Source: VAZQ01 sp035263865
Lineage (GTDB): Bacteria; Pseudomonadota; Alphaproteobacteria; Rhizobiales; Xanthobacteraceae
Direction of reading: 5' to 3'
Assembly (NCBI GenBank): GCA_035263865.1
Contig: DATFQX010000115.1
Span: forward strand, 1 to 25,011
DNA length: 25,011 bases
Position numbers and translations under genes: made by a program. The notes below the pieces were generated by a model, which saw nothing but the letters and a program-made list of their open reading frames with translations, did no database searches and was not told the DNA's origin. Positions within the stretch are counted from its first letter, which is position 1. The number at the start of each line of letters is the position of its first letter. Of this stretch, positions 1 through 8,356 are shown piece by piece.

Positions 1-867
1 GCGCGCCGACTCCTCGAGGCGGGTCAGCGCCTCATCGTGTCCGACACCAGGCGCGAGCCGATTGACCGGCTCACCGCGCTGGGGGCGCAAGCCGCCGGCT
101 CTGCGCGCGAGATCGCCGACGCGGCGGAAACCGTGATGGCAAGTCTGCCCACGCCTGAGATCGTCCTCGAGGTTGCAACCGGCAAGGGCGGCGTCATCGA
201 AGGCAGGCGCGTACGTCGCTTCGTCGATCTCTCGACCACAGGCGCGGTCATGGCCAAGCGCATCTTCGAGTTACTCAAGGAAAAAGGCATCGTGCAGATC
301 GACTGCCCGGTGAGCGGTGGAGTGACCGGGGCGGCGAAGGGGACGTTGGCGTTGATGGCGTCGGGGCCACGCGGCGAGGTCGCCGCGATCGAGCCGGCGC
401 TTGCCGCAATCGGGCGGATGTTCTTCATCAGCGAGCGGCCAGGCGCCGGCCAAACGATGAAGCTGTGCAACAACTTCCTGTCCGCCGCCGCCATGACCGC
501 GACCTCGGAAGCGATGGTCATGGGGGTCAAGGCGGGGCTCGACCCGCGCACCATGCTAGATGTCATCAATTCCGGCACCGGCCGCAACACCGCGACCGAA
601 GACAAGTTCGGCCGCGTCGTGCTGCCGCGCACCTTCAATCTCGGTTTCACTGTCGGATTGATGACCAAGGACCTCAAGCTGTGTCTGGGCGAAGGCAAGG
701 CGCTCGGCGTGCCAATGCAGGTCGCCGAGGCCGTCACACGCGTCTTGCAAATGGCGTGCGACGAGAACGGGCCGGACAAGGATCTCACCACCGTGGTGCA
801 GCCGGTCGAACGCCGTGCCGGGGTCGAGGTCCGCGCGCCGCGACCCGGCGCCGCGCTCCCGAAGTGA
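1..867 (+). CDS. 3-hydroxyisobutyrate dehydrogenase family NAD(P)-dependent oxidoreductase (5'-truncated by window edge)
   Basis: The frame is open from base 1, so the start codon and the N-terminal Rossmann GxGxxG motif lie outside the window. What remains is the distal half of the Rossmann domain and the whole all-alpha C-terminal domain of a beta-hydroxyacid dehydrogenase. Visible family motifs are the substrate-binding DCPVSGG (codons near 301) and the GAGQTMKLCNN segment (near 440-475), whose Lys is the conserved catalytic residue of the family. Members oxidise 3-hydroxyisobutyrate, tartronate semialdehyde, 6-phosphogluconate-like or other beta-hydroxyacids with NAD(P). The substrate cannot be chosen from sequence alone. 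The C-terminal tail after the DKDLTTVVQP segment is a short Arg/Pro-rich extension. It ends upstream of a palindromic repeat cluster. Confidence 0.88.
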   Translation, partial: ARRLLEAGQRLIVSDTRREPIDRLTALGAQAAGSAREIADAAETVMASLPTPEIVLEVATGKGGVIEGRRVRRFVDLSTTGAVMAKRIFELLKEKGIVQIDCPVSGGVTGAAKGTLALMASGPRGEVAAIEPALAAIGRMFFISERPGAGQTMKLCNNFLSAAAMTATSEAMVMGVKAGLDPRTMLDVINSGTGRNTATEDKFGRVVLPRTFNLGFTVGLMTKDLKLCLGEGKALGVPMQVAEAVTRVLQMACDENGPDKDLTTVVQPVERRAGVEVRAPRPGAALPK

Positions 868-953
868 AGCCGCATATCGCGGGCGAGAGCGCGGCGCGAA
901 GTGCACCTTTGTTCCGTTATTTATATGCGGTGGGCGCCCTCGCACCCCTTGTG

Positions 954-1076
954 CCCTCTCCCCGGCGGGGAGAGGGCTACTCTCTGTTGCAACATCAAGG
1001 AATGGGTGAGGGGGGTCGGATCCATCAGTACCGCCGGTAACCCCTCACCCCAACCCTCTCCCAAATGGGGAGAGGG
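954..1076. repeat. Palindromic REP-like intergenic repeat cluster (two CCCTCTCCC hairpins)
   Basis: The first hairpin is CCCTCTCCCC (954-963), GGC loop, GGGGAGAGGG (967-976). The second is CCCTCTCCC (1054-1062), a 5-nt loop, GGGAGAGGG (1068-1076). Between them, GGGTGAGGGG (1004-1013) is the exact inverse of CCCCTCACCC (1041-1050), so the whole forms nested inverted repeats. The pattern matches the palindromic intergenic repeats common in Bradyrhizobium-like genomes. It may act as a transcription barrier between the dehydrogenase and the next gene, although no U-tract follows. Copy number elsewhere in the genome cannot be seen here. Confidence 0.8.
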
Positions 1077-1132
1077 AGCGCACCGAGCTTGCCGAACGTT
1101 GATAGAGAACTCTAGCCAATCGGGACGGACGA

Positions 1133-1930
1133 ATGAGCGACGACACGCATGAAATCTATGCCATCCGGTACGGGCATCACGATCGCAAGTCGCCAGAAAA
1201 CTTCATCGGCGGCGACCCGCACGACGTGCTGCAGCCGCTCGATTTCTATGTTTGGGCGATCGTCGGTCCCTCCGGGCCGATCATCCTGGACACGGGCTTC
1301 GATGCGGCGATGGGCAGAAAACGCCAGCGCGAGATGCTCAAGCCGGTGGGCGAAGGGTTGAAGGCGCTAGGCATCGAGGCGGCTAAGGTGAGGACGGTCA
1401 TCATCAGCCACATGCACTACGATCACGTCGGCAACTACGATCTGTTTCCGCGTGCGCGCTATCATCTGCAGGACTGTGAGATGGCCTATGCCACAGGCCG
1501 CTGCATGTGCCACACGGCGCTGCGGGTGCCGTTCGAAGTCGACGACGTGGTCGCGATGGTGCGCAAAGTGTTTGACGGCCGCGTCGCCTTCCACGACGGC
1601 GAGGACGAGGTCGCGCCGGGGATTTCTGTCCACCATATCGGCGGTCACTCAAAGGGCCTGCAGAGCGTGCGGGTGAAGACGCGGCGTGGGCCCGTGGTAT
1701 TGGCGGCCGACGCCGCGCACCTCTACACCCATATGGAAACGGGCCGCATCTTCCCGATCACTTACAACGTCGCCGAAGTGGTCGAAGGATACGAGACGCT
1801 CAAAAAGCTCGCCGCCTCGCCCCGGCACGTGGTGCCGGGCCACGATCCTTTGGTGCTGGCACGTTACCCCGCAGCCAAGCCCGGCCTGGAGGGCTGGGTG
1901 GTGCGTCTCGATGCGGACCCGCGGGACTGA
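1133..1930 (+). CDS. N-acyl homoserine lactonase-like metallo-beta-lactamase-fold hydrolase
   Basis: A 265-aa metallo-beta-lactamase fold protein. The zinc motif HMHYDH gives His93, His95, Asp97 and His98. Further ligands are His172 (IGGHSKG), Asp193 (LAADAAH) and His237 (VPGHD), so the complete dinuclear site is present. Spacing and the YDHVGN and HLQDCEM segments match the AttM/AiiA-like 'N-acyl homoserine lactonase family', whose members open lactone rings and can quench quorum sensing. Many relatives act on other lactones or esters, so the substrate is an inference. There is no signal peptide, so it is probably cytoplasmic. The ATG at 1133 is preceded by a GGGACGGACGA purine stretch. It appears to be a single-gene unit after the repeat cluster. 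Confidence 0.85.
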   Translation: MSDDTHEIYAIRYGHHDRKSPENFIGGDPHDVLQPLDFYVWAIVGPSGPIILDTGFDAAMGRKRQREMLKPVGEGLKALGIEAAKVRTVIISHMHYDHVGNYDLFPRARYHLQDCEMAYATGRCMCHTALRVPFEVDDVVAMVRKVFDGRVAFHDGEDEVAPGISVHHIGGHSKGLQSVRVKTRRGPVVLAADAAHLYTHMETGRIFPITYNVAEVVEGYETLKKLAASPRHVVPGHDPLVLARYPAAKPGLEGWVVRLDADPRD

Positions 1931-2123
1931 TCGCGCAAGCAGATCGATCCCAGCGCGCCGCCGACCTCTCGCAAGCAATGTGCGGTACCAGACGCAAGCC
2001 GTGCGGCCCTCGCGCGTCTCGCTCGATTCGTGTTACAGGATCAAGCGCTGAGCAGCGCGGGATTGGCAAGGGTAAACCGCCACGGCGTAGCTTCGTATTT
2101 TCGGGAGCAGACGGTGGACCGCC

Positions 2124-2534
2124 ATGAAGTCGAGCTGGACGCCATCGCGTGACAGGCGGCTGTTGGCGCTGCAAGCCGCGGGACGTACCGCTGCCGAGAT
2201 CGCAAAATCGTTGGGCACGTCGCGCAACGCGGTGATTGGCCGTTCCCGGCGTCTGCGCGGGATCGTCTACCGATCCGATATCGAGAGCTGGGCGCGCGCC
2301 AATGCCCGACGCTCGCAAGAGGCAAAGAAGCGAATGAAGGCGCGGCGGAAGTCCCAGCGCGAGGCGCTGCGGGAGCTCTCCCGCGCCGTCGGGCGCGGCG
2401 TGCCCACGGGCAAGGCCATGGCGCGCGCCCATCGCGCCGGCGCCCTATGGCGACAAATCGGGGACCGGTTCGGAATTTCCCAACAGGCCGCGTACGAAAA
2501 AGCCAAGCTTTGGACGCAACGGCACCGCCTTTGA
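2124..2534 (+). CDS. GcrA-like helix-turn-helix DNA-binding protein
   Basis: A 136-aa basic protein. Residues 4-46 (SWTPSRDRRLLALQ..., then IAKSLGTSRNAVIGRSRRL) closely resemble the N-terminal DNA-binding helix-turn-helix of the alphaproteobacterial cell-cycle regulator GcrA, whose hallmark is W-T-x-x-R ... IAxxLG-x-TRNAVIGK. A long Arg/Lys-rich helical linker (about 50-105) follows. A second HTH-like stretch, LWRQIGDRFGISQQAAYEKAKLW (108-130, split here around the GIS turn), ends the protein. GcrA itself binds sigma70 and methylated GANTC promoters and is longer with a different C-terminus, so this is a GcrA-like paralog or orphan regulator and not GcrA. The ATG at 2124 has GGTGGA five bases upstream. 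The gene is convergent with the hydro-lyase gene. Confidence 0.7.
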   Translation: MKSSWTPSRDRRLLALQAAGRTAAEIAKSLGTSRNAVIGRSRRLRGIVYRSDIESWARANARRSQEAKKRMKARRKSQREALRELSRAVGRGVPTGKAMARAHRAGALWRQIGDRFGISQQAAYEKAKLWTQRHRL

Positions 2535-2543
2535 GCGCGGCCG

Positions 2544-3356
2544 TCACATGATCGCGAATTCGCTGTTGCGGCGGTCGGTGACCAGCATACTGCCCGGGTA
2601 ATGGGTGATGCAGAATTCGGGCTTGGCCGTGGCTACGACCGATTGCGGCGTGACGCCGCAGGCCCAGAACACCGGGATTTCGTCGGACTGAACTGGCACT
2701 GGTTCGCCGTAGTCGGGCTTCATCAGGTCGGCGATGCCGATCAACTCGGGCTTGCCGATATGGACGGGCGCGCCGTGCACCGCCGGAAATCGGGTCGTAA
2801 TCTGGATGGCGCGGATCGCATCCGCAGGCTTCATCGGCCGCATCGAGACGACCATCGGGCCGTGGAACGGGCCTGCCGGCACGGTGGCGATCGACGTGCG
2901 ATACATCGGTATCGTGACGTTCAGGGCGATGTGACGCAGCTCGATGCCGTCCTCGATGAGCGCCTCCTCGAACGAGAACGAGCAGCCGAGCACGAAGGCG
3001 ACCAGATCGCCACGCCAATGGGGTCGGATGTCGGTCGGCTCGTCGATCAGTTCACCGTTGCGGAAGACCCGATAGCGCGGCACGTCGGTGCGGACGTCGA
3101 GGTCATCGGCGAGCGTCGGCACGCGAAAATCGCCGGGCGCCGAGGCGGCCAGCAGCGGGCATGGCTTGGGGTTGTGCTGGCAGAAGCGCAGGAAATCGGC
3201 GGCCAGGCTTTCCGGCAGAATGGCGAGGTTACCCTGCGCGTAACCTGGAGCGATACCCGCCGTGTGACCTTTGAAACCGCCGCGCGCGGCTAGGCGCGCA
3301 TCGCGACCGGTCTGGGGGACCACGGACAGTCGACGAGGCGTAGCGAGAACCGACAT
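2544..3356 (-). CDS. Putative hydro-lyase, DUF1445 / D-glutamate-cyclase-like family
   Basis: A 270-aa protein, the usual length for the family (about 260-270). Family features include YAQGNLAILP, the FCQHNPKPCPLL segment, the DLDVRTDVPRYRVF...GE block, FVLGCSFSFEEAL and a conserved end ITHYPGSMLVTD. DUF1445 proteins are annotated as putative hydro-lyases (YcsI type), and the C-terminal domain is shared with mammalian D-glutamate cyclase. The true substrate here is unknown. The start is the ATG at 3356, because reverse-strand AAGGGAAGAG lies just upstream. The frame stays open for another 140 codons upstream but that segment looks noncoding. A 265-bp region separates it from the divergent ABC importer operon, and it may encode an accessory enzyme for the imported compound. 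Confidence 0.86.
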   Translation of the reverse strand: MSVLATPRRLSVVPQTGRDARLAARGGFKGHTAGIAPGYAQGNLAILPESLAADFLRFCQHNPKPCPLLAASAPGDFRVPTLADDLDVRTDVPRYRVFRNGELIDEPTDIRPHWRGDLVAFVLGCSFSFEEALIEDGIELRHIALNVTIPMYRTSIATVPAGPFHGPMVVSMRPMKPADAIRAIQITTRFPAVHGAPVHIGKPELIGIADLMKPDYGEPVPVQSDEIPVFWACGVTPQSVVATAKPEFCITHYPGSMLVTDRRNSEFAIM

Positions 3357-3621
3357 GGCTCTTCCCTTTCTCGGCCGATAGCGAAAACGCACGCACTGGT
3401 TGCCTATGTTATCATCAGGGAGCGCGCGAACCACCGTTTCGTCTGGGGTGGCTCGTTGCCGATCGGGCCCGCGACATCGGCGCCGCGTTGTGGGGCCGCG
3501 TGTCCTGAAGTATCCTGCAACAAGATACCGCCTGTCCGAACAAGCTGGGTCCTCATCCCCCGGCGAGAGCGGCCGTTGGCAGGGTACTTGTCTGCCCATA
3601 ACAGCCAGGGAGGAATTCACA

Positions 3622-4920
3622 ATGACTGACAAAGCGAACGATTGGACCGAGGAGTTCTGGTACAGCGGCAAAGTCACGCGCCGCCGCTTGATCGGATATA
3701 CCTCTGCAGCCGCAGGCGCGCTCGGCGCGACCATGCTAGTACCGGCGGCATGGCAGGCCGCGTTCGGCCAGGCCAAATCCTACAAGATCGGTACCGAGCA
3801 GCCGCTCTCCGGCGCCGGCGCGGCCGGCGGCAAGACCGCGCTGGTCGGCGTGCAGATGGCGGTGGACCGCATCAACAAGTCCGGCGGTATCAACGGCAGG
3901 CCCATCGAGCTCATCGTAGCTGATGACGAATCCAAGCCCGACGTCGGGCGCCGCAAGGTGGAGAAATTGTTGGTCGAGGACAAAGTCGACGTGCATGTCG
4001 GCGGCTTCCTCTCCAACATCTGCCTCGCCTGCATGCCCGTCTTTGAAGAATATGAGGTCGTCAACATCATCAGCGTATGCCTCGACACAACGCTCACGAC
4101 GACCAAGTGCAACCGTTTTAGTTTCCGGCCATACGACTACGCGCCGGCCCAGGCCGTCGCGTTTGCGCCCTACCTGGTCAACAAGATGGGTAAGAAGTGG
4201 CACGTCCTCTACGCAGATTACGCCTGGGGACAATCCACGCGCGACGCCTATATCCAGGAAATCAAACAGGCGGGCGGCGAGATCGTCGAAACAACGGGCA
4301 TCCCGCTCGGCACCGCCGACATGACGCCGTTCCTGTCGAAAGTTACCGGAAGTTTCGACGGGATGTTCGGCATCTTCTTCGGCAAGGACGGCGTGACCAT
4401 CGGCAACCAGGCGTTCGACCTCGGCCTGACCAGGAAGTACAAGTGGGCCGGTGATGGTGCCATCGCCGAGTCCACCAATCTTCCCGCGCTCGGCAACAAG
4501 ATCGATGGCTTCGTTGGCATCAACCGGTACCTGCCGCTGCTCGAAGGACCGCTCAACACGCCTGCGCACAAGAAGTTCCTCGATGACGCCGTGGTCCGCC
4601 TCAAGCAGATGGATCCGTCCGGTCCCCTGCCCGACCGCTACGTGCAGTCAAACTACGAGGCCATCAATGCCTTGAAGCTCGGCATGGAGAAATCGAAGTT
4701 CCGCGGCCGCGAAGACAACATGAAGCTGATCGAGGCCCTCGAGGGACTCGAGATGAAAGAAGGCGACGACTTCCCGCAGGGCGACAAGGTGCTGCGCAAG
4801 GAAGACCACCAAGCGTTCATTCGCGAGTTCATCTTTGACGTGAAGGACGGCAAGTACAAGATTCTCGAGACGGTTCCAAAGGAGAAGACGATCTTCCCGC
4901 CAGCCTGCAAGTTCGCGTAA
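3622..4920 (+). CDS. ABC transporter substrate-binding protein, branched-chain amino acid (Leu/Ile/Val) type, Tat-exported
   Basis: A 432-aa type I periplasmic binding protein (Peripla_BP_6 / LivJ-LivK family). After about 17 residues comes a twin-arginine signal (TRRRLIGYTSAAAGA) with a hydrophobic stretch ending near WQAAFGQA, pointing to Tat export. The mature region starts YKIGTEQPLSGAGAAGG and contains the ADDESKPDVGRRKVEKLL element typical of the family. The ATG at 3622 follows a strong AGGGAGGAATTCACA ribosome binding site. An in-frame upstream extension to 3400 lacks coding character. It is the first gene of a five-gene importer operon and its stop abuts the next start. In this family, similar proteins bind amino acids, amides, urea, aromatic acids or other small ligands. 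The ligand cannot be named. Confidence 0.92.
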   Translation: MTDKANDWTEEFWYSGKVTRRRLIGYTSAAAGALGATMLVPAAWQAAFGQAKSYKIGTEQPLSGAGAAGGKTALVGVQMAVDRINKSGGINGRPIELIVADDESKPDVGRRKVEKLLVEDKVDVHVGGFLSNICLACMPVFEEYEVVNIISVCLDTTLTTTKCNRFSFRPYDYAPAQAVAFAPYLVNKMGKKWHVLYADYAWGQSTRDAYIQEIKQAGGEIVETTGIPLGTADMTPFLSKVTGSFDGMFGIFFGKDGVTIGNQAFDLGLTRKYKWAGDGAIAESTNLPALGNKIDGFVGINRYLPLLEGPLNTPAHKKFLDDAVVRLKQMDPSGPLPDRYVQSNYEAINALKLGMEKSKFRGREDNMKLIEALEGLEMKEGDDFPQGDKVLRKEDHQAFIREFIFDVKDGKYKILETVPKEKTIFPPACKFA

Positions 4921-5712
4921 GTGTCGCTCGATCTTGCACTTCAAGAGCCGTCCCCGGCCGAAACCGGCCGGGGCGGCGAGGCGGTGATACGCACCGAGGC
5001 CCTGACCATTCGCTTTGGCGGCCTCACTGCACTGAGGGGAGTCAACTTCGAGGTCGGCCGCGGCGAAGTCCGCGCGATCATCGGACCGAACGGCGCGGGG
5101 AAAAGCACCTTCTTCAACTGTTTGACCGGTGTACTGCGCCCCTCTTCGGGGCGCATTCTTTTCCACGGCGAGGACATTACGGGGCTCTCACCCGACCGCA
5201 TCTCGCAGAAGGGCATCGCGCGCTCGTACCAGATCACCAACCTACTGCCCAACGTCACGACGCTGGAAAACGTCCGCATCGCCGCGCAATCGCGCCGGCA
5301 CGGCTGGAGCATGCTGCGCCACCACCGCGCGTATGCGGACCTCATCGAAAAGGCCGAAGCCGTACTCGAGTCGGTCGGCCTGAGAGCAAAGGCCGACGAA
5401 CTCGCCGCTAATCTCTCGCACGGCGAGCAGCGCAACCTCGAGATCGGGATTGCGCTCGCCACCGAGCCCAAGCTGCTTTGTCTCGACGAGCCGACGGCGG
5501 GCATGAGCACGTCGGAGACGCACGAAACGATGGAGCTCGTGCGCCGCATCGCAAAGAACCTGACAATCCTGATCGTCGAGCACGACATGCAGGTGGTGAT
5601 GGAGCTCGCGCAGCGGATCACGGTGTTGCACTACGGCGAAGTGCTGGCCGAGGGAACACCGGACGAGATCCAGCAGAACCCGCGGGTGCTCGAGGTCTAC
5701 CTCAAGACATGA
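4921..5712 (+). CDS. livG: ABC transporter ATP-binding protein, LivG type
   Basis: A 263-aa ATPase. Walker A is GPNGAGKST (residues 55-63), the signature motif is LSHGEQRNLEIG, Walker B is LLCLDEPTAGM, and the switch histidine lies in IVEHDM. LivG-type features include the QITNLLPNVTTLENV block. The start is a GTG immediately after the TAA of the binding-protein gene, with zero spacing, which implies translational coupling. An internal GTG at 4984 could also serve. It pairs with the next gene as the heterodimeric nucleotide-binding part of the importer. The symbol is assigned by family and operon position and not by known substrate. Confidence 0.93.
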   Translation: MSLDLALQEPSPAETGRGGEAVIRTEALTIRFGGLTALRGVNFEVGRGEVRAIIGPNGAGKSTFFNCLTGVLRPSSGRILFHGEDITGLSPDRISQKGIARSYQITNLLPNVTTLENVRIAAQSRRHGWSMLRHHRAYADLIEKAEAVLESVGLRAKADELAANLSHGEQRNLEIGIALATEPKLLCLDEPTAGMSTSETHETMELVRRIAKNLTILIVEHDMQVVMELAQRITVLHYGEVLAEGTPDEIQQNPRVLEVYLKT

Positions 5713-6446
5713 GCCCGGATCCCACGCCCATGCAGCCCCTCGTCGCCGTCGAGGACGTGCACACCTATTACGGCAAGAGCCACATCCTGCACGGCGTGTC
5801 GCTGCACGTGGAGCGCGGCGAGGTCGTGGGCCTGCTCGGGCGCAACGGCGTCGGCAAGAGCACGACGCTCAAGACGATCATGGGTCTTGTCCATCCCGAT
5901 CGCGGCAAAGTGCTGTTCGCCGGCAATCCGATCACCGGACTCCCTGCGCACAAGCTCGCGCGACGGGGAATCGGCTACGTCCCGGAAGACCGCCGCATCT
6001 TTCGGCTGCTCACCGTGATGGAGAATCTCCGCACCGGTCTCGATCGCAACGGCGTGACCGAAGCGAGGAAGCAGGAGCTGCTCGACAAAGCCTTCGCCTA
6101 TTTCCCGGTGCTCGCCGAGCGGCGCAACCAGGCCGGCGGCACCCTCTCGGGAGGCGAGCAGCAGATGCTCGCCATTGCCCGGGCGATGATGCTCGAACCC
6201 AAGATCATCCTGCTCGACGAGCCCACCGAGGGGCTGATGCCGCGCATGGTCTCGCAGATTCGACAGATCATCGACGTCCTGCAGCGCGAGGGCGTGGCGA
6301 TCCTGCTGGTGGAGCAGAACGTGCCGCTGACACTCGAAGCGAGCCACCGCATCTACATCATGGAGAAAGGCACGGTGCGGCATCACTGCGCGGCGTCCGA
6401 TCTGAAAGTGGATGATGCGGTCATCCACCAGTATCTCGGGGTGTGA
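5709..6446 (+). CDS. livF: ABC transporter ATP-binding protein, LivF type
   Basis: A 245-aa ATPase and the second nucleotide-binding subunit of the importer. Walker A is GRNGVGKST (44-52), the signature is LSGGEQQMLAIARAMM, Walker B is IILLDEPTEGLMP, and the switch is LLVEQNV. The GLMP after Walker B and the GYVPEDRRIF motif are LivF features. The ATG at 5709 overlaps the preceding TGA (ATGA), showing translational coupling. A longer upstream frame exists but runs through livG out of phase and is discarded. The C-terminus is slightly extended beyond the usual end, with a SDLKVDDAVIHQYLGV tail typical of the family. Confidence 0.94.
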   Translation: MSPDPTPMQPLVAVEDVHTYYGKSHILHGVSLHVERGEVVGLLGRNGVGKSTTLKTIMGLVHPDRGKVLFAGNPITGLPAHKLARRGIGYVPEDRRIFRLLTVMENLRTGLDRNGVTEARKQELLDKAFAYFPVLAERRNQAGGTLSGGEQQMLAIARAMMLEPKIILLDEPTEGLMPRMVSQIRQIIDVLQREGVAILLVEQNVPLTLEASHRIYIMEKGTVRHHCAASDLKVDDAVIHQYLGV

Positions 6447-6449
6447 GCC

Positions 6450-7343
6450 ATGGGGATCGAGCAAATCCTTGCCGCCATTCCCTGGGAAACGATCATCATT
6501 CAGACGGTCAATGGCATCGTCACTGGAATGATCCTGGCGCTGATCGCCTCCGGGCTGACGCTGATCTTCGGCATCATGGACGTCGTCAACTTCGCCCACG
6601 GCGAACTGTTCATGCTGGGTGCCTATATCGGCGTCGTCGTTATCACGACCTCAGGCAGCTTCTGGCTCGCGCTCGTCATCGCCACGCTCGTCGTCGCGTT
6701 GCTCGGCGCCGCGCTGCAGATCACGACGCTGCGCCCATTGCTCGGCCGCGATCCCCTCACGACCATTCTGGCCACGTTTGGCATTTCGCTCGTGCTGCAG
6801 AACTACGCGCTCTGGCAGTTCGGTCCGGTGGCGCGCAAGATCCAGGAGCCGTTCACCGGTTATTTCACGCTCTTCTATCTCGAATATCCCTGGTACCGGC
6901 TGCTGATCGCCGCGCTCTCGGCCGCTATCATCGGCGCCTTCTGGCTGTTTCTCAAATACGGCAAGTACGGGGTGTGGATACGCGCCACCACGCAGGATCG
7001 CGTCATGGCGCAGGCCATGGGCATCCCGGTGCCTTGGGTCCACACCGGAGCCTTCGCCATCGGCGCCGGCATGGCCGCAGCGAGCGGCGTCCTGTTCGGT
7101 CCGCTCGTCGGCGTCAACCATGCCATGGGGCTCGACTGGATATTGAAAGCCTTCATCGTCGTGGTCGTCGGCGGCATGGGAAGCCTGGGCGGCTCCATTG
7201 CGGCCTCGATCTTCATCAGTCTGCTCGAAGCTTACGCTTCGATCTGGGTGAGCCCGGCGCAGGCGGGGATCGTCTCTTTCGTCGTTCTCATTCTCACCTT
7301 GCTATTCCGGCCGACCGGCCTTTTCGTTCCGACACCCAAATGA
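6450..7343 (+). CDS. livH: Branched-chain amino acid ABC transporter permease, LivH type
   Basis: A 297-aa inner-membrane permease with about eight hydrophobic segments. Characteristic LivH sequences are GLTLIFGIMDVVNFAHGE (near 30-50), TTLRPLLGRDPLTTILATFG, and the coupling helix region YGVWIRATTQDRVMAQAMGI. GGMGSLGGSIAAS follows in the C-terminal half. The ATG at 6450 lies three bases after the livF stop, and the end overlaps the next start. It would form the translocation pore together with LivM. In this operon the ATPase genes precede the permease genes, unlike the classical livKHMGF order. Confidence 0.93.
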   Translation: MGIEQILAAIPWETIIIQTVNGIVTGMILALIASGLTLIFGIMDVVNFAHGELFMLGAYIGVVVITTSGSFWLALVIATLVVALLGAALQITTLRPLLGRDPLTTILATFGISLVLQNYALWQFGPVARKIQEPFTGYFTLFYLEYPWYRLLIAALSAAIIGAFWLFLKYGKYGVWIRATTQDRVMAQAMGIPVPWVHTGAFAIGAGMAAASGVLFGPLVGVNHAMGLDWILKAFIVVVVGGMGSLGGSIAASIFISLLEAYASIWVSPAQAGIVSFVVLILTLLFRPTGLFVPTPK

Positions 7344-8293
7344 GCAAACGCTCCGCCACGGTCTACTGGACCGGTTTCGCGATCATTCTGGCGCTGTTGA
7401 TCGTGGCGCCGCTGGTGCTGCCGGAATTCTGGCGCCGCTTCGTGACCGAGATCCTCATTTGGGGACTGCTGGCGATGTCCTCCGACATTCTCATCGGTTA
7501 CACCGGGATGGTGTCGTTCGGACATTCGGCCTTCTTCGGTCTCGGCATGTACGGCGCGGCGGCGGCACTGCTCATGGTCAGGCCGCCCAATCTCTGGCTG
7601 GCCATCGTATACGGCCTCATCGGCTCGGCCGCGATCGGCTTGTTCGTCGCGTATTTCAGCACCCGGCTGCGCGACATTTACTTCGCCATCACGACGCTGA
7701 TCTTCTCGCAGATCTTCTACGTCATCATCTTCACCTGGACCGAAGTGACCGGTGGCGAGAACGGATTGAGCTTCCGCCGGCCACCACTCGCGATCCCCGG
7801 GTTATTCTCGGCGCCCTTCACCGCCGAGACGCTGCACTGGTTCGTGCTCGCGGTGGTCACCGCGTCATATCTGATCCTGCGGCGGATCACCCAGTCTCCC
7901 TTCGGCATGGTGCTGCAGTCGATCCGCGAGAACGAGCCGCGCACGCGCGCGATCGGCTATGCGGTCGAGCGCTACAAGATCGTAGCAGTGATGCTCTCCG
8001 CCTTGTTCGCAGGACTTGCCGGCGTGCTCTACGCGGTGCAGAACCGATTCGCCGCGCCCGACTTCGTTTACTTTTTGGTGTCCGGCGAGACGGTCATTTT
8101 CAACGTCATGGGCGGGATCGGCACATTGGTGGGGCCGATCGTCGGGGCCGGTTTCTTTCTGCTGCTGCGCGAAGCCTTCTCGCGCTTCTTCACCGAGTAC
8201 TACCTCATTCCGGTGGGCATTATCTTCATTGCCATGGTGATCTTCATGCCGCAGGGCCTGCTCGGTTTCATGCGGCGCTGGCTCAATCGGTAG
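7340..8293 (+). CDS. livM: Branched-chain amino acid ABC transporter permease, LivM type
   Basis: A 317-aa inner-membrane permease. Recognisable LivM features are the N-terminal hydrophobic segments, LIGYTGMVSFGHSAFFGLGMYGA, the periplasmic TGGENGL motif, the coupling-helix sequence MVLQSIRENEPRTRAIGY, and GGIGTLVGPIVGAGFF near the C-terminus. The ATG at 7340 overlaps the livH stop (ATGA). It is the last gene of the importer operon. No clear intrinsic terminator follows, and the next gene remnant is on the opposite strand. Confidence 0.93.
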   Translation: MSKRSATVYWTGFAIILALLIVAPLVLPEFWRRFVTEILIWGLLAMSSDILIGYTGMVSFGHSAFFGLGMYGAAAALLMVRPPNLWLAIVYGLIGSAAIGLFVAYFSTRLRDIYFAITTLIFSQIFYVIIFTWTEVTGGENGLSFRRPPLAIPGLFSAPFTAETLHWFVLAVVTASYLILRRITQSPFGMVLQSIRENEPRTRAIGYAVERYKIVAVMLSALFAGLAGVLYAVQNRFAAPDFVYFLVSGETVIFNVMGGIGTLVGPIVGAGFFLLLREAFSRFFTEYYLIPVGIIFIAMVIFMPQGLLGFMRRWLNR

Positions 8294-8356
8294 CGCAGCA
8301 AAGTCGATTGATTCCCTGCTGGCTCGTGGCGGGTGCGCATGACCTTTTGCACGCCA

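Noticed and set aside
3400..3621. In-frame 74-codon extension upstream of the binding-protein gene
   Set aside because: It lacks protein-like composition and has no ribosome binding site, whereas ATG 3622 has AGGGAGG and starts directly before a Tat signal.
5478..5708. Long frame preceding livF in the livF frame
   Set aside because: It lies inside livG out of phase; the ATGA overlap at 5709 gives the proper start.
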